DNA of 64,000 nt from UBA1046 sp050945515 (GCA_050945515.1 JBMNTB010000009.1:1-64000); one strand, 5' to 3'; positions 52,145 through 61,894 are shown, numbered from the stretch's first letter. Notes: generated from the letters alone by a model not told the origin. Program-made: numbers and translations.

Positions 52145-53644
52145 ATGTTCTATTGCCCGACACTGAATAAGAAATATAGTAGATTTCTATTTGTCATGCT
52201 TCTTTTCCTATTTGCTGTGTCAGTTGTTGGTTGCAGCTTGGGCAAGGATAAGATAATTAGATACGCTGATTACGGTACGGCAGGCTCTGATTTTGCTCTG
52301 GAATTAGCACGGAGCTATCCTTATAGAAGTCCCGGATCAGATCAGGAAAAAGCAGCAGCCTTGATGATCGCTTCCGCCTTTGAGGAACTTGGTTTCCAAG
52401 TGCAGATACAGGAGTTTGATTATAGGAGTGATAGTGGTCAGATCCGGCATTCGCAAAATATCATCTGCCGTCTTGAAGGCAGTGGTTTTATTAAGCTTGA
52501 TGCGGAGGGGAAAGAGACTTCAGAATATCTGGATAACAAGTGGAGCATTGTAGGAGCCCATTATGATGTATTGGTAACTGGTCCTGATTTCAGAACTAAT
52601 ACTGATATCACAGAGCAATCCGATGAGGAAAACGGCGAGTCTTCCGGTGGGCAGGAAGCACCGGAAGAAGCAATCAGTACTACTACAACGGAGGAAGATA
52701 TCTCTGTAGAAATGACAGAGGAAGATAATCTTCTTGACAAACCAGGCTGGCAGATGGAGCGAGAAATCCCCATACCTGTTGACTATAGAACCTATGATGG
52801 GATCAATAATAATGCCTCAGGTGTTGCCTGTGTTCTATCTGTAGCCAGGGCAATGCGCGATGATCCGCCCGGCTTTGACACTGTTTTTGTTTTATTTGGT
52901 GCCGGAACTGATAATCAGGCCGGAGCCAAAACCTATTTATCCAGCCTTGATTCTGAAGAAAGAGCAACTCTTGAGGCGATGTACAATGTTGAAGCAATTT
53001 TTGCCGGCGATAAAGTCTATGCCCACGCCGGGACAAATTCCGTCAGAACTGGCAATCAGAAAGATTACCATATGAGACGAAAATTATATGAGGCAACTGA
53101 CGTTTTTTACCATTACCGCTTGAATACTAATAACGGTTATTCCTTGTATACTAATCAGTCAACTTTGCGGGTTAATGCCGGTTTAGGCGGAATAAGTATT
53201 TTTTCGGAATGGACCTCGAAGGTTTCAGACCATACACCATTTGACTTGTCAAATATACCAGTTGTTTATTTTGAATCCGGTGAATACAATATTAATGATC
53301 TAGCAGAAGTGGGGCTGGAAAGTCGCAATCCCAGCTTCAGCAGCACTGAGGGCAGGATTTCCGGCACGCCCTTCGATTCTTCAATTTATCTTACAGCCCT
53401 TTTTATGGATATGGCCCAAAGCGAGGCCAGAGACGATCTCTTTCTTACGCCTTCGCCTCAGCCCTTTCAGACGCCATCTGAAAATGGGAATAGTACTATA
53501 AATGCTGACAATAGTGATACTGCAAGTACGGCTGTGGCTATGCGTGATTTACCCAGATTAGAACAACGCATTAACAATACCGCTTTTATTATTGTGAAAG
53601 CCATGCAAAGGGAACCCGCCGGCTTCAAATTGAACAGAAAGTAA
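52145..53644 (+). CDS. M28 peptidase-like lipoprotein with altered metal site
   Basis: The 499-residue lipoprotein has a signal peptide and Cys30 (VVGCS). The M28 aminopeptidase fold is seen in GAHYD (His139), NNNASGVA, and the C-terminal SDHTPF motif. An acidic, Ser/Thr-rich insert of about 60 residues (150-200) separates His139 from the next motif. The usual zinc Asp is Asn222, and the Glu-Glu catalytic pair of other M28 enzymes is Gly254-Thr255. Activity is therefore doubtful. It is divergently transcribed from the S11-like gene. Confidence 0.72.
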   Translation: MFYCPTLNKKYSRFLFVMLLFLFAVSVVGCSLGKDKIIRYADYGTAGSDFALELARSYPYRSPGSDQEKAAALMIASAFEELGFQVQIQEFDYRSDSGQIRHSQNIICRLEGSGFIKLDAEGKETSEYLDNKWSIVGAHYDVLVTGPDFRTNTDITEQSDEENGESSGGQEAPEEAISTTTTEEDISVEMTEEDNLLDKPGWQMEREIPIPVDYRTYDGINNNASGVACVLSVARAMRDDPPGFDTVFVLFGAGTDNQAGAKTYLSSLDSEERATLEAMYNVEAIFAGDKVYAHAGTNSVRTGNQKDYHMRRKLYEATDVFYHYRLNTNNGYSLYTNQSTLRVNAGLGGISIFSEWTSKVSDHTPFDLSNIPVVYFESGEYNINDLAEVGLESRNPSFSSTEGRISGTPFDSSIYLTALFMDMAQSEARDDLFLTPSPQPFQTPSENGNSTINADNSDTASTAVAMRDLPRLEQRINNTAFIIVKAMQREPAGFKLNRK

Positions 53645-53690
53645 GAGGGTATTCATTATGAATACTCCCGATACGGAGAGTGAGAAGTAA

Positions 53691-54905
53691 TTGCAGAATA
53701 CCTTTGCAGCCAAACAGAGAGTAACCGCACTTTATATCCATGTTCCTTTCTGCCTGCATAAATGTCATTACTGTGATTTTTATTCTGTACCCTTTACAGA
53801 ATCAAGTCTGCAGCAATGGCATCAAAGTATCTTAAAAGAAATCGAATTATCCTACATGGCTGCTACAGCCGGAGCCTTTTCTAAAAGTCCTTTGCAGACC
53901 ATTTATTACGGAGGCGGTACACCTTCATTGGTACCGCTTTCGCTGCTGTCAGAGCAGCTAAGTCTTATCAGTAATACTTTCGGTATTTGCACAGAGGCAG
54001 AAATTACTTTGGAAGCAAATCCCGGCATTAAAGACATTCCTTCTCTACGTTCTTTGGGCGTCAGTCGCCTCAGTTTCGGTTTGCAATCCACGTCTGATCG
54101 CCTGCTGCGAGTGTTGGGTCGCCGAACTACTGTAGATTCTTGTATTGAAGATGTGCTTCGGGCGGAGAGAGCCGGATTTGATAGAATTGCTGTTGATCTG
54201 ATGATTGGCCTGCCGGGGCAAACACTGGCTGATCTGCAGGAAACACTGTCTGTTATTACCAAACTGCCAATAGGTCATATTTCATATTATAGCCTGACCA
54301 TTGCCGCAGGAACACTATTTGCAATGCGATATGGAGATCGCCCCGACTTGTTGCCCACGGAAGAGCTGGAACGTGAGATGTATGATCTGGTTTTATCTAG
54401 TCTGGGGGATGCAGGTATTTTCCCCTATGAGATCAGCAATGCTTCTCGCCGTGGCGAGGAGAGTCGACACAATTTGGTCTATTGGCAGGCTGACAGTTAT
54501 CTCGGATTAGGCCCTGCTGCACACAGTTATTTGGGGGGTGTCAGGCGTGGCAATATCGCTTCCTTGGCCAAATGGTCGGAAAACGTAAATATTCATTATC
54601 AGACTGCTTCGAGCGGCACAGACAAGGGTGAATGGCAGCCGGAACAATTCTTGCCTGGAACTGTTGAAGAGATTATTGATGAAGCAGCAGCCAGGAAAGA
54701 AACAGTCCTGTTAGGTTTACGACTTTTGTCCGGAGTCAGCCGGCATAACTTTCGAAAAAGGCATTGCAGGGAGCTTACAGAGGAGTTTGCTGAACAAATC
54801 TCAAAACTGCAAAAAAGAGGATTGTTGCAGTTGGAAGTTGACTCGATCAAGCTTACAAGGCTGGGTTTGGATTTAGCAAATCAAGTTTTCCTTGAATTCG
54901 TCTAA
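53691..54905 (+). CDS. hemW: radical SAM protein HemW
   Basis: HemW is a radical SAM protein related to coproporphyrinogen oxidase HemN that acts as a heme chaperone. The 404-residue chain has the cluster motif FCLHKCHYCDFYS (CxxxCxxC), GGGTPSLVP near residue 76 and SFGLQSTSDRLLRVLGR near 128. The frame starts with TTG at 53691 after GGAGAGTGAGAAG. Position immediately before hrcA is the common arrangement in Firmicutes. Confidence 0.93.
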   Translation: MQNTFAAKQRVTALYIHVPFCLHKCHYCDFYSVPFTESSLQQWHQSILKEIELSYMAATAGAFSKSPLQTIYYGGGTPSLVPLSLLSEQLSLISNTFGICTEAEITLEANPGIKDIPSLRSLGVSRLSFGLQSTSDRLLRVLGRRTTVDSCIEDVLRAERAGFDRIAVDLMIGLPGQTLADLQETLSVITKLPIGHISYYSLTIAAGTLFAMRYGDRPDLLPTEELEREMYDLVLSSLGDAGIFPYEISNASRRGEESRHNLVYWQADSYLGLGPAAHSYLGGVRRGNIASLAKWSENVNIHYQTASSGTDKGEWQPEQFLPGTVEEIIDEAAARKETVLLGLRLLSGVSRHNFRKRHCRELTEEFAEQISKLQKRGLLQLEVDSIKLTRLGLDLANQVFLEFV

Positions 54906-54989
54906 TTGGCAATTATTCAATAATTTTGCAGGCAGTAGTGTTTGCAGCTGTGAAAACGGGCTGATTTTGTAACTACTGTATCTCTAATA

Positions 54990-55018
54990 TTGACAGTCAT
55001 TTAAGCAGATGATAAGAT
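54990..55018 (+). promoter_or_regulatory. sigma-A type promoter of the heat-shock operon
   Basis: TTGACA (54990-54995), a 17-base spacer and TAAGAT (55013-55018) lie just ahead of the CIRCE operator, the usual layout for hrcA operons. Confidence 0.85.
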
Positions 55019-55022
55019 CAAT

Positions 55023-55049
55023 TTAGCACTCGGGAGCAGCGAGTGCTAA
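55023..55049 (+). promoter_or_regulatory. CIRCE operator
   Basis: TTAGCACTC, nine bases and GAGTGCTAA form a perfect CIRCE element. HrcA binds it and represses the hrcA-grpE-dnaK-dnaJ operon in the absence of heat stress. Confidence 0.98.
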
Positions 55050-55074
55050 ATTATGGATGAAGGAGGAGCCGATC

Positions 55075-56208
55075 ATGATGGACGAACGCAAGAAATGGCT
55101 GCTGAAGACTATTATTGAAGACTATGTTGAGACTGCCGAGCCGGTTGGCTCCAAAGTCCTGACTACAAGACATAAACTCGGTATTAGCCCGGCCACTGTC
55201 CGCAATGACATGGCTGATTTGGAGGAAATGGGTTATTTGGAAAAAACCCATGCCTCTTCAGGGCGAGTGCCATCTGATAAAGGCTACCGGGCTTATATTG
55301 ACAATCTGATTGTGCTCGAACCATTATCCAAAGAAATTAAAGATTATATTGTCAGTTTCCTCTCCGATGCCATGATGGAGGCGAAAAGTCTAATTGAGCA
55401 AGCTGCGGCTGTATTGTCCGAACAGTCAAACTATATATCACTGGTTTTAACACCACGCTACGGTTCCTCATCTCTGCAACAGATCAAAATCTTGCAGATT
55501 GAGCCGGGTCGTGCTCTTGTAGTTGTTGTATTGTCAGAAGGAATTGTCAAGGATAGGGTTGTCAGGATCCCCAATATTATTTCTGACCAACAGCTGGTTG
55601 AACTTGCTTCAGCTATAGAACGCGGGTTGCAGGGGAAACGTCTGGATGATATTACTCTGGTTACTGTGACTGCGGCTGCTGACGGCAGTACTATTGCTGA
55701 GCCGCTGCTGAATCAGGTTTTATATGAAGCCTATGTTTCTATAAAGCAGGCTGGCCATCTGGATATGTATTTGCAAGGTATTCATACGCTATTAGACCAT
55801 CCCGAATTCCATGATATAGAAAAGGCGCAACGCTTTTTAACCACTTTACATAAAGAACATGTCGTGGCTGCTTATCTTGATGAATGGCAGGCACAAGAAA
55901 GGGAAAACTACCAGGACAATGTTGCGATAAATTTTTCAGATGATAACAGAACTGAAAGTAAACATACTGCCGACAGGCCGGCCTTCATGGTCCGGATTGG
56001 TCAGGAAATTGATTTGGACGGTATGGATGACTGTTCCTTTATCACAACCACTTATCGCATTGGCGGAGAACTGTCCGGACAAATCTGTCTGATTGGCCCG
56101 CGCAGAATGCCCTATACAAGAACGATCTCGCAGATTAATTTTGTCAACCGTGCTCTGACTGAGCAGATGAAAGCGCGCGCCAGGTACTGTGAAACCGATG
56201 AATTATAA
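55075..56208 (+). CDS. hrcA: heat-inducible transcriptional repressor HrcA
   Basis: HrcA represses class I heat-shock genes by binding CIRCE. The 377-residue protein has an N-terminal winged-helix domain (ISPATVRNDMADLEEMGYLEKTHASSGRVPS region, residues 39-70) and a GAF-like C-terminal region. AAGGAGGAG lies seven bases before the ATG at 55075, which is followed by another ATG. The operator is 26 bases upstream. The stop overlaps the reading start region of grpE. Confidence 0.97.
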   Translation: MMDERKKWLLKTIIEDYVETAEPVGSKVLTTRHKLGISPATVRNDMADLEEMGYLEKTHASSGRVPSDKGYRAYIDNLIVLEPLSKEIKDYIVSFLSDAMMEAKSLIEQAAAVLSEQSNYISLVLTPRYGSSSLQQIKILQIEPGRALVVVVLSEGIVKDRVVRIPNIISDQQLVELASAIERGLQGKRLDDITLVTVTAAADGSTIAEPLLNQVLYEAYVSIKQAGHLDMYLQGIHTLLDHPEFHDIEKAQRFLTTLHKEHVVAAYLDEWQAQERENYQDNVAINFSDDNRTESKHTADRPAFMVRIGQEIDLDGMDDCSFITTTYRIGGELSGQICLIGPRRMPYTRTISQINFVNRALTEQMKARARYCETDEL

Positions 56209-56254
56209 CAAATATAGACTAGATACAGATGACAACAATTCAGATGGAGGATAT

Positions 56255-56839
56255 ATGGATAAAAAGAAGAATAAAAGGATAAGCAGTGATCAAGAGCAGC
56301 CATTATTAGAAGAAATTGAGAAACAGAAGACAGATGTTTGTGAAGAAACCCCTGAACAGGCGGATGCTACCGCAGAGACTAAAACTGATGCAGGAGAAAA
56401 TGAGCAGGAACAATACCGGGAATTAGAGGATAAATACCTGCGCTTGGCAGCAGAATACGATAATTTTAGGCGACGTTCCCGCAAAGAGAAAGAAGCCTTG
56501 TATTCTGATTCCATCTCCGATGTTGTCAGCAAATTTTTACCGATTTTGGATAATGTCGATCGAGCTCTTGAACTGGCTGAGGACTGCACTAATCCTGAGA
56601 CATTAGCTTTTGCTGAGGGCGTTCAGTTGATTCGCAAGCAGCTGGAGGATATATTTGCCGGCTTGGATATTCATGAGATAAAAGCTTTAGGCGAGACTTT
56701 TGATCCTAATCTCCATCATGCAGTATCGCATATCGAAGATGAAACGAAAGATGTACAAGTAATAACAGAAGTTTTTATGACAGGCTACATCAGGAATGAT
56801 CGGGTGCTCAGACATTCGGTAGTACAAGTAGCTAATTAA
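56255..56839 (+). CDS. grpE: nucleotide exchange factor GrpE
   Basis: GrpE releases ADP from DnaK. The 194-residue protein has an acidic N-terminal region, a long coiled coil and the LRLAAEYDNFRRRSRKEKE segment near residues 65-85, and the C-terminal beta domain ending YIRNDRVLRHSVVQVA. GGAGG precedes the ATG at 56255. It lies between hrcA and dnaK. Confidence 0.97.
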   Translation: MDKKKNKRISSDQEQPLLEEIEKQKTDVCEETPEQADATAETKTDAGENEQEQYRELEDKYLRLAAEYDNFRRRSRKEKEALYSDSISDVVSKFLPILDNVDRALELAEDCTNPETLAFAEGVQLIRKQLEDIFAGLDIHEIKALGETFDPNLHHAVSHIEDETKDVQVITEVFMTGYIRNDRVLRHSVVQVAN

Positions 56840-56908
56840 TATAGAACCGCAAGACGGTATATAAATATAAAACAGATAACTCGTAAACGAGCAGAAAGAG
56901 GATAAATT

Positions 56909-58741
56909 ATGGCAAGAGTAATTGGAATTGATTTAGGAACAACAAATTCTGTAGTAGCCGTTCTTGAAGGCGGCGATCAAGTGGTAATCCCGAATGCTGA
57001 GGGTAATAGAACAACACCATCAATAGTTGCTTTCACAAAAGAAGGTGAGAGACTGGTGGGTCAAGTTGCCAAGCGCCAGGCCATTACCAATCCGGACCGC
57101 ACTATCCAGTCCATTAAGCGTGAAATGGGTACATCCTGGAAAACAACGATAGACGGTACTACTTACACGCCGCCGGAGATTTCAGCTATGGTTCTACAAA
57201 AACTTAAAACAGATGCTGAAGCATATCTGGGTGAGAAAGTTACTCAGGCCGTTATCACAGTCCCTGCATACTTTAGTGATGCCCAGCGTCAAGCAACCAA
57301 AGATGCAGGCAGAATAGCCGGCCTGGATGTACTGCGTATTATTAATGAACCTACGGCAGCAGCGTTAGCCTATGGTTTGGATAAAGAAGCCGAGCAGAAA
57401 ATCATGGTATTTGACCTCGGCGGCGGCACCTTTGATGTTTCTCTATTGGAAATAGGTGACGGTGTTTTTGAGGTGCTGGCTACTTCCGGCAATAACCGGC
57501 TCGGCGGTGACGATTTTGATATGAAGATTGTCGACTGGATGGTTGATGAGATGAAGAAAGATCAGGGGATTGATCTTTCACTGGATAAGATGGCGATGCA
57601 AAGGTTGCGTGAAGCAGCTGAGAAAGCTAAAGTTGAATTATCTGCAGTAACTACAACGAATATCAATCTACCTTATATCACAGCTGATCAGAGTGGTCCT
57701 AAACATATGGAGCTGACACTCAGCAGAGCAAAATTTGATGCTATGACCTCTGATTTGGTAGAAGCTACAATGAATCCTGTGCGTAATACCATGAAGGATG
57801 CCGGGTTGAAACCGTCAGATATTCATAAGATACTTCTGGTTGGCGGCTCCAGTAGAATTCCTGCAGTGCAGAATGCAGTAAAGAATTATTTCAACCAGGA
57901 GCCGTTTAAAGGCATTAATCCGGATGAATGCGTTGCCATTGGCGCAGCAATCCAAGCCGGAGTTCTGTCCGGTGATATTAAGGGAATGGTTCTATTGGAT
58001 GTAACGCCTCTCTCCTTAGGGATTGAGACTCTGGGAGGCGTGATGACCAGAATTATTGACAGAAATACGACTATTCCGACCAAAAAAAGCCAGATCTTCT
58101 CAACCGCAGCGGACGGACAGACATCTGTTGAAGTTCATGTCCTGCAAGGGGAAAGAGAATTTGCTCAGCACAATAAAACTTTAGGTCGATTTAACTTAGA
58201 TGGCATTGCTCCAGCTCCGCGAGGGATTCCTCAGATTGAGGTAACATTTGATATTGATGCCAATGGCATCGTCAATGTTTCCGCAGTAGATAAGGGAACT
58301 AATCGTGAACAGCATATCACGATTACCGCTTCTTCTAATTTGAGTGAAGAGGAGATCAATAAGGCAGTCAAGGATGCGGAAAAATTTGCAACCGAAGATA
58401 AGAAGAAAAAAGAAGAAGTCGATACCCGCAATCATGCAGATTCCGCTGTTTATCAGGCTGAAAAGCTACTAAAGGATGATGGCGATAAATTTGAAGCAAC
58501 GGACCGCACAGATATTGAGCAGGCAATTGTAAAATTGAAGGACAGCATCTCGACAGGCAATCTAGACGCTATGAAAACCGATACGGAAGCCTTGCAGCAG
58601 TCAATATTTAAGGCTAGTGAGAAACTATATAGGCAGTCACAGCAGAGTCAGGCCGATTTCGAACAGGGGGGCCCTCAAGATTCAGCCCCTGGCGGAACTT
58701 ACGAAGCTGATTTTAAGGATGCCGGTTCTGACCCACAGTAA
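56909..58741 (+). CDS. dnaK: molecular chaperone DnaK
   Basis: This is the Hsp70 chaperone, 610 residues. The N-terminal IGIDLGTTNSVVAV, IINEPTAAALAYG, FDLGGGTFDVSLLE and LVGGSSRIPAVQ motifs mark the ATPase domain. The substrate-binding domain starts near residue 365 after LLDVTPLSLGIETLGG, and a Gln/Gly-rich C-terminus follows. AAAGAGGA precedes the ATG. Confidence 0.98.
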   Translation: MARVIGIDLGTTNSVVAVLEGGDQVVIPNAEGNRTTPSIVAFTKEGERLVGQVAKRQAITNPDRTIQSIKREMGTSWKTTIDGTTYTPPEISAMVLQKLKTDAEAYLGEKVTQAVITVPAYFSDAQRQATKDAGRIAGLDVLRIINEPTAAALAYGLDKEAEQKIMVFDLGGGTFDVSLLEIGDGVFEVLATSGNNRLGGDDFDMKIVDWMVDEMKKDQGIDLSLDKMAMQRLREAAEKAKVELSAVTTTNINLPYITADQSGPKHMELTLSRAKFDAMTSDLVEATMNPVRNTMKDAGLKPSDIHKILLVGGSSRIPAVQNAVKNYFNQEPFKGINPDECVAIGAAIQAGVLSGDIKGMVLLDVTPLSLGIETLGGVMTRIIDRNTTIPTKKSQIFSTAADGQTSVEVHVLQGEREFAQHNKTLGRFNLDGIAPAPRGIPQIEVTFDIDANGIVNVSAVDKGTNREQHITITASSNLSEEEINKAVKDAEKFATEDKKKKEEVDTRNHADSAVYQAEKLLKDDGDKFEATDRTDIEQAIVKLKDSISTGNLDAMKTDTEALQQSIFKASEKLYRQSQQSQADFEQGGPQDSAPGGTYEADFKDAGSDPQ

Positions 58742-58780
58742 ATTCAATAAGAGAACAATTTATGGTATGATTTTGGAAAT

Positions 58781-58811
58781 GATACCCGCCGCACATAAGG
58801 CGGCGGGTATC
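58781..58811 (+). repeat. hairpin between dnaK and dnaJ
   Basis: GATACCCGCCGC and GCGGCGGGTATC form a perfect 12-base stem with a seven-base loop, without T-run. It likely reduces dnaJ expression relative to dnaK or serves as a processing site. Confidence 0.75.
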
Positions 58812-58834
58812 GGCATGTAAGCTTGGAGGAACAA

Positions 58835-59983
58835 GTGGCAGAAAAACGTGATTATTACGAAATCTTGGGCGTCGAAAAATCAGCGGACGAAAATCAGATT
58901 AAGAAAGCTTATTGGAAGTTGGCTAAAAAATATCACCCGGACGTAAACCCCGGTGATCAGGAAGCCGAAGATAAGTTTAAAGAAGCAAATGAAGCATATG
59001 AAGTCCTGAGCGATAAGGAAAAACGCAGCCGCTATGATCAGTTCGGTCACGCCGGTGTCGATCCCAGCAGTTTCTCCGGCCAGGGTTTCAGCCATTTTGA
59101 TTTGAACGATATTTTCAGCACAATTTTCGGGGGTTTTGGAGGTTTTGGCGGCTTTGGCGGTTTTGGCAGCCAGCAGAGTACCGGGCGGAGCCCATTACGA
59201 GGGGCGAATTTACGTTATCGTATGAATCTGGATTTTTTAGAGGCTGCTTTTGGTGTTGAAAGGGAAATCTCAATTAATAAAGATGATATCTGCGAAACTT
59301 GTTCCGGCAGCAAGACTAGTGATGGATCTAAACCCAGAACTTGTCCGACTTGCCATGGTACCGGTCAGGTGCAGATGGTTAGAGAGACCATGTTCGGACA
59401 GATGATGACGAGCAGGACCTGTGATGCTTGTCGTGGCAGTGGCGAAATTATCGATAATCCTTGTCCGGATTGTAGAGGACGTGGTGTTCGGAGCAAGAAT
59501 AAAAGGCTTCAAGTTAAAGTGCCGGCTGGTATCAACGAAGGTGAAATGCTGACACTGCGTGGAGAAGGGGAGCCGGGGAAAGATGGCGGATCTTACGGAG
59601 ATCTATATATTGAAATAAGGATCAGGCCCCACCCGGTCTTTACCAGAGAAGGCGTCCAGACATATTGTGAAATTCCTGTGACCTTTACTCAGGCGGCATT
59701 AGGAGCGGAAATTGATGTTCCCACTATAGATGGTACTGTCAAGTACAGATTGAAAGAGGGGACTCAGCCCGGCGATGTCTTTACAATAAGAGGAAAAGGG
59801 ATCCCCTATATTAATCGTCCTGATATGCGGGGTGACCATAAATTCCGTGTTAATTTAGAGGTGCCCAAGAATTTAAATCAAAAGCAACAAGCACTATTGC
59901 AGAGTTTTGAAGAAAGTATGAGTGACGGGAATTATAAAGAAAGGAAGAGCTTCTTAGACAAAATAAAAGAACTCTTTAACTAA
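58835..59983 (+). CDS. dnaJ: chaperone protein DnaJ
   Basis: This is the class A J protein, 382 residues, co-chaperone of DnaK. It has a J domain with HPD (KKYHPDVNPG) near residue 35, a Gly/Phe-rich stretch of repeated GGF units (about 92-108) and four CxxCxGxG-type repeats (CETCSGSK, CPTCHGTG, CDACRGSG, CPDCRGRG), then the C-terminal peptide-binding barrels. The start is GTG at 58835 with GGAGG six bases upstream. Confidence 0.97.
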   Translation: MAEKRDYYEILGVEKSADENQIKKAYWKLAKKYHPDVNPGDQEAEDKFKEANEAYEVLSDKEKRSRYDQFGHAGVDPSSFSGQGFSHFDLNDIFSTIFGGFGGFGGFGGFGSQQSTGRSPLRGANLRYRMNLDFLEAAFGVEREISINKDDICETCSGSKTSDGSKPRTCPTCHGTGQVQMVRETMFGQMMTSRTCDACRGSGEIIDNPCPDCRGRGVRSKNKRLQVKVPAGINEGEMLTLRGEGEPGKDGGSYGDLYIEIRIRPHPVFTREGVQTYCEIPVTFTQAALGAEIDVPTIDGTVKYRLKEGTQPGDVFTIRGKGIPYINRPDMRGDHKFRVNLEVPKNLNQKQQALLQSFEESMSDGNYKERKSFLDKIKELFN

Positions 59984-59991
59984 TTTCTTAC

Positions 59992-60636
59992 GTGGCTAGA
60001 AATACGGAATACATAGTCTTTGACTTGGAATGGAATATTGTCGGCATTAAGAATGACGTTCCCCCTGAGGAACAAAAAAAATTGCCGTTCGAAATAATTG
60101 AAATCGGCGCTGTAAAACTGGACCGGCAGTTGCAAGAAATCGGTTGCTTCAGCACCTATGTCAAACCAGTTCTATACCCCATTATGTCGCAATATGTATC
60201 TCGTGTTACGAATCGAAAACAAGAGAGCCTCAGTCAGGGACTTACTTTCCCCATTGCGGCAAAACACTTTCGAGCTTTTGCTAATAATGTTTCCAGCGTC
60301 TATTGCAGTTGGTCAAAAGCGGATCCTAATGTTTTAATGGACAACTTCCGCTATTATAATTTAGCTTCTATCGATCCGTTTCGCTGTATGGATATACAAT
60401 CTCTTTTTTCTGTGGTAGCTGAAAAAGTATCTAGTTCTACCCAGAGATCAATTGAATACGCCCTTAATTATCTACAAATCCCTTGCGATAAGCCTCTGCA
60501 TTCAGCACTTAACGATGCTTATTATACAGGCTTGATTTTGAACAGAATTTGGCAGGGTATGGAAGGTAGTGCCCGGTCAAAGAATAGAATCCTCAAGTCA
60601 TTTCAATATCACCCTTTTGTGAAAAGAAGACGATAG
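59992..60636 (+). CDS. DEDDh-type 3'-5' exonuclease
   Basis: The 214-residue protein has an RNase T/DnaQ-like exonuclease domain. It shows VFDLEWN with the first Asp and Glu (Asp11, Glu13), EIIEIGAVKLD near residue 36, and the C-terminal HSALNDAYYTGLIL motif with the His-Asp pair. The middle motif is SWSKADPNVL, so the second Asp is at about residue 107. The start is GTG at 59992, nine bases after dnaJ, without a clear ribosome binding site, so translation may be coupled to dnaJ. Its 3-prime end overlaps the convergent tyrS gene by 28 bases. Nucleic acid substrate unknown. Confidence 0.82.
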   Translation: MARNTEYIVFDLEWNIVGIKNDVPPEEQKKLPFEIIEIGAVKLDRQLQEIGCFSTYVKPVLYPIMSQYVSRVTNRKQESLSQGLTFPIAAKHFRAFANNVSSVYCSWSKADPNVLMDNFRYYNLASIDPFRCMDIQSLFSVVAEKVSSSTQRSIEYALNYLQIPCDKPLHSALNDAYYTGLILNRIWQGMEGSARSKNRILKSFQYHPFVKRRR

Positions 60637-61838
60637 TACTTTTTCTTGCCTCTGCGGACGATGACTGCATTATCGACCAGGTCAGAATCAGAAATGACAT
60701 AATCAACATTTTCCACAGGCTGATTATTGATATAGAGGCCTCCCTGGGCGATTAAACGCCTTCCTTCACTGCGTGAGGGAATAATCCCGGTTTCAGTCAA
60801 TAACTCGAGCAAAGGCGTTTGTCGGGCTGCTGACGGCATTGTAAATTCCGGCATTTTATCGGCAGCACCGGCACCGGAAAATATTGCTTTGGCGGTTCGG
60901 TTAACTTCCTGTGCAATACTTTCACCATGAACAGTCTTGGTCAATTCGAATGCCAGCAGTTCTTTGACCGGATTCAACTTCTCTCCTTCTAAATGTTCAT
61001 ATTCCCTGATTTCTGCCAGAGGCAAGAATGTCAATAGCTTGAGACAGCGAATTACATCTGCATCATCAATATTGCGCCAATACTGATAAAAATCATATGG
61101 TTTGAATTTTTTAGGATCCAGCCAGACGGCACCACCAACAGTTTTCCCCATTTTTTCTCCGGCAGAATTGGTCAGAAGTGTTAATGTCATGCCCCAGGCC
61201 TGGCCGCGCTCTTTGCGGCGAATTAAGTCGGCTCCGGCAATAATATTAGACCATTGATCGTCTCCGCCGATTTGCAGTTGACAATCATAGCGGCGATACA
61301 ATTCAAGGAAATCATAGGCTTGAAGTAGCATATAATTAAATTCCAGAAAAGTCAGACCGCGTTCTAAGCGTTGCTTATATGCTTCTGCGGCTAACATGCG
61401 ATTGACAGAAAACTGCGATCCGATCTCTCTGATGAATTCGATATAATTTAGAGGAGCCAGCCATTCAGCATTATCCACCATCAAAGCGCGCCCATCAGCA
61501 AAGTCAAGTAACATCCCCATTTGACTTTCAAATTTTGTCACATTGTGTCTGATCGTTTCCAGTGACATAATCTTTCTCATTTCGGTTCGATCTGACGGAT
61601 CACCAATCATTCCGGTGCCACCACCTAGAAGAGCAATTGGCCTATGACCGGCACGCTGCAAATGAGCCATTGCCATCATTTGAACAAAATGACCGACATG
61701 GAGGCTGTCCGCTGTGGGATCAAAACCAATATAAAATGTCGCACCAGGGTGTGAGAGATAATCACGCACTTCCGCCTCATGGGTGACTTGAGCAATAAAG
61801 CCGCGTTCTTGTAATTCATCGTAAATTGATCCAGGCAT
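60609..61838 (-). CDS. tyrS: tyrosine--tRNA ligase
   Basis: This class I synthetase has 409 residues. The HIGH motif appears as DSLHVGHFVQMM near residue 46 and the KMSKS motif as GEKMGKTVGGA near residue 233. A C-terminal S4 domain follows (GIIPSRSEGRRLIAQGGLYIN) from about 341. The KMGKT form is the TyrZ-like branch. GAGGT precedes the ATG at 61838. No T-box was noticed in the short upstream stretch. It lies after tmcAL on the minus strand. Confidence 0.95.
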   Translation of the reverse strand: MPGSIYDELQERGFIAQVTHEAEVRDYLSHPGATFYIGFDPTADSLHVGHFVQMMAMAHLQRAGHRPIALLGGGTGMIGDPSDRTEMRKIMSLETIRHNVTKFESQMGMLLDFADGRALMVDNAEWLAPLNYIEFIREIGSQFSVNRMLAAEAYKQRLERGLTFLEFNYMLLQAYDFLELYRRYDCQLQIGGDDQWSNIIAGADLIRRKERGQAWGMTLTLLTNSAGEKMGKTVGGAVWLDPKKFKPYDFYQYWRNIDDADVIRCLKLLTFLPLAEIREYEHLEGEKLNPVKELLAFELTKTVHGESIAQEVNRTAKAIFSGAGAADKMPEFTMPSAARQTPLLELLTETGIIPSRSEGRRLIAQGGLYINNQPVENVDYVISDSDLVDNAVIVRRGKKKYYRLLFTKG

Positions 61839-61894
61839 AATGTGTACCTCAACGATAAAGTCTTCGTTTATTCTATTCTGAGCTGTAAGCTTCG

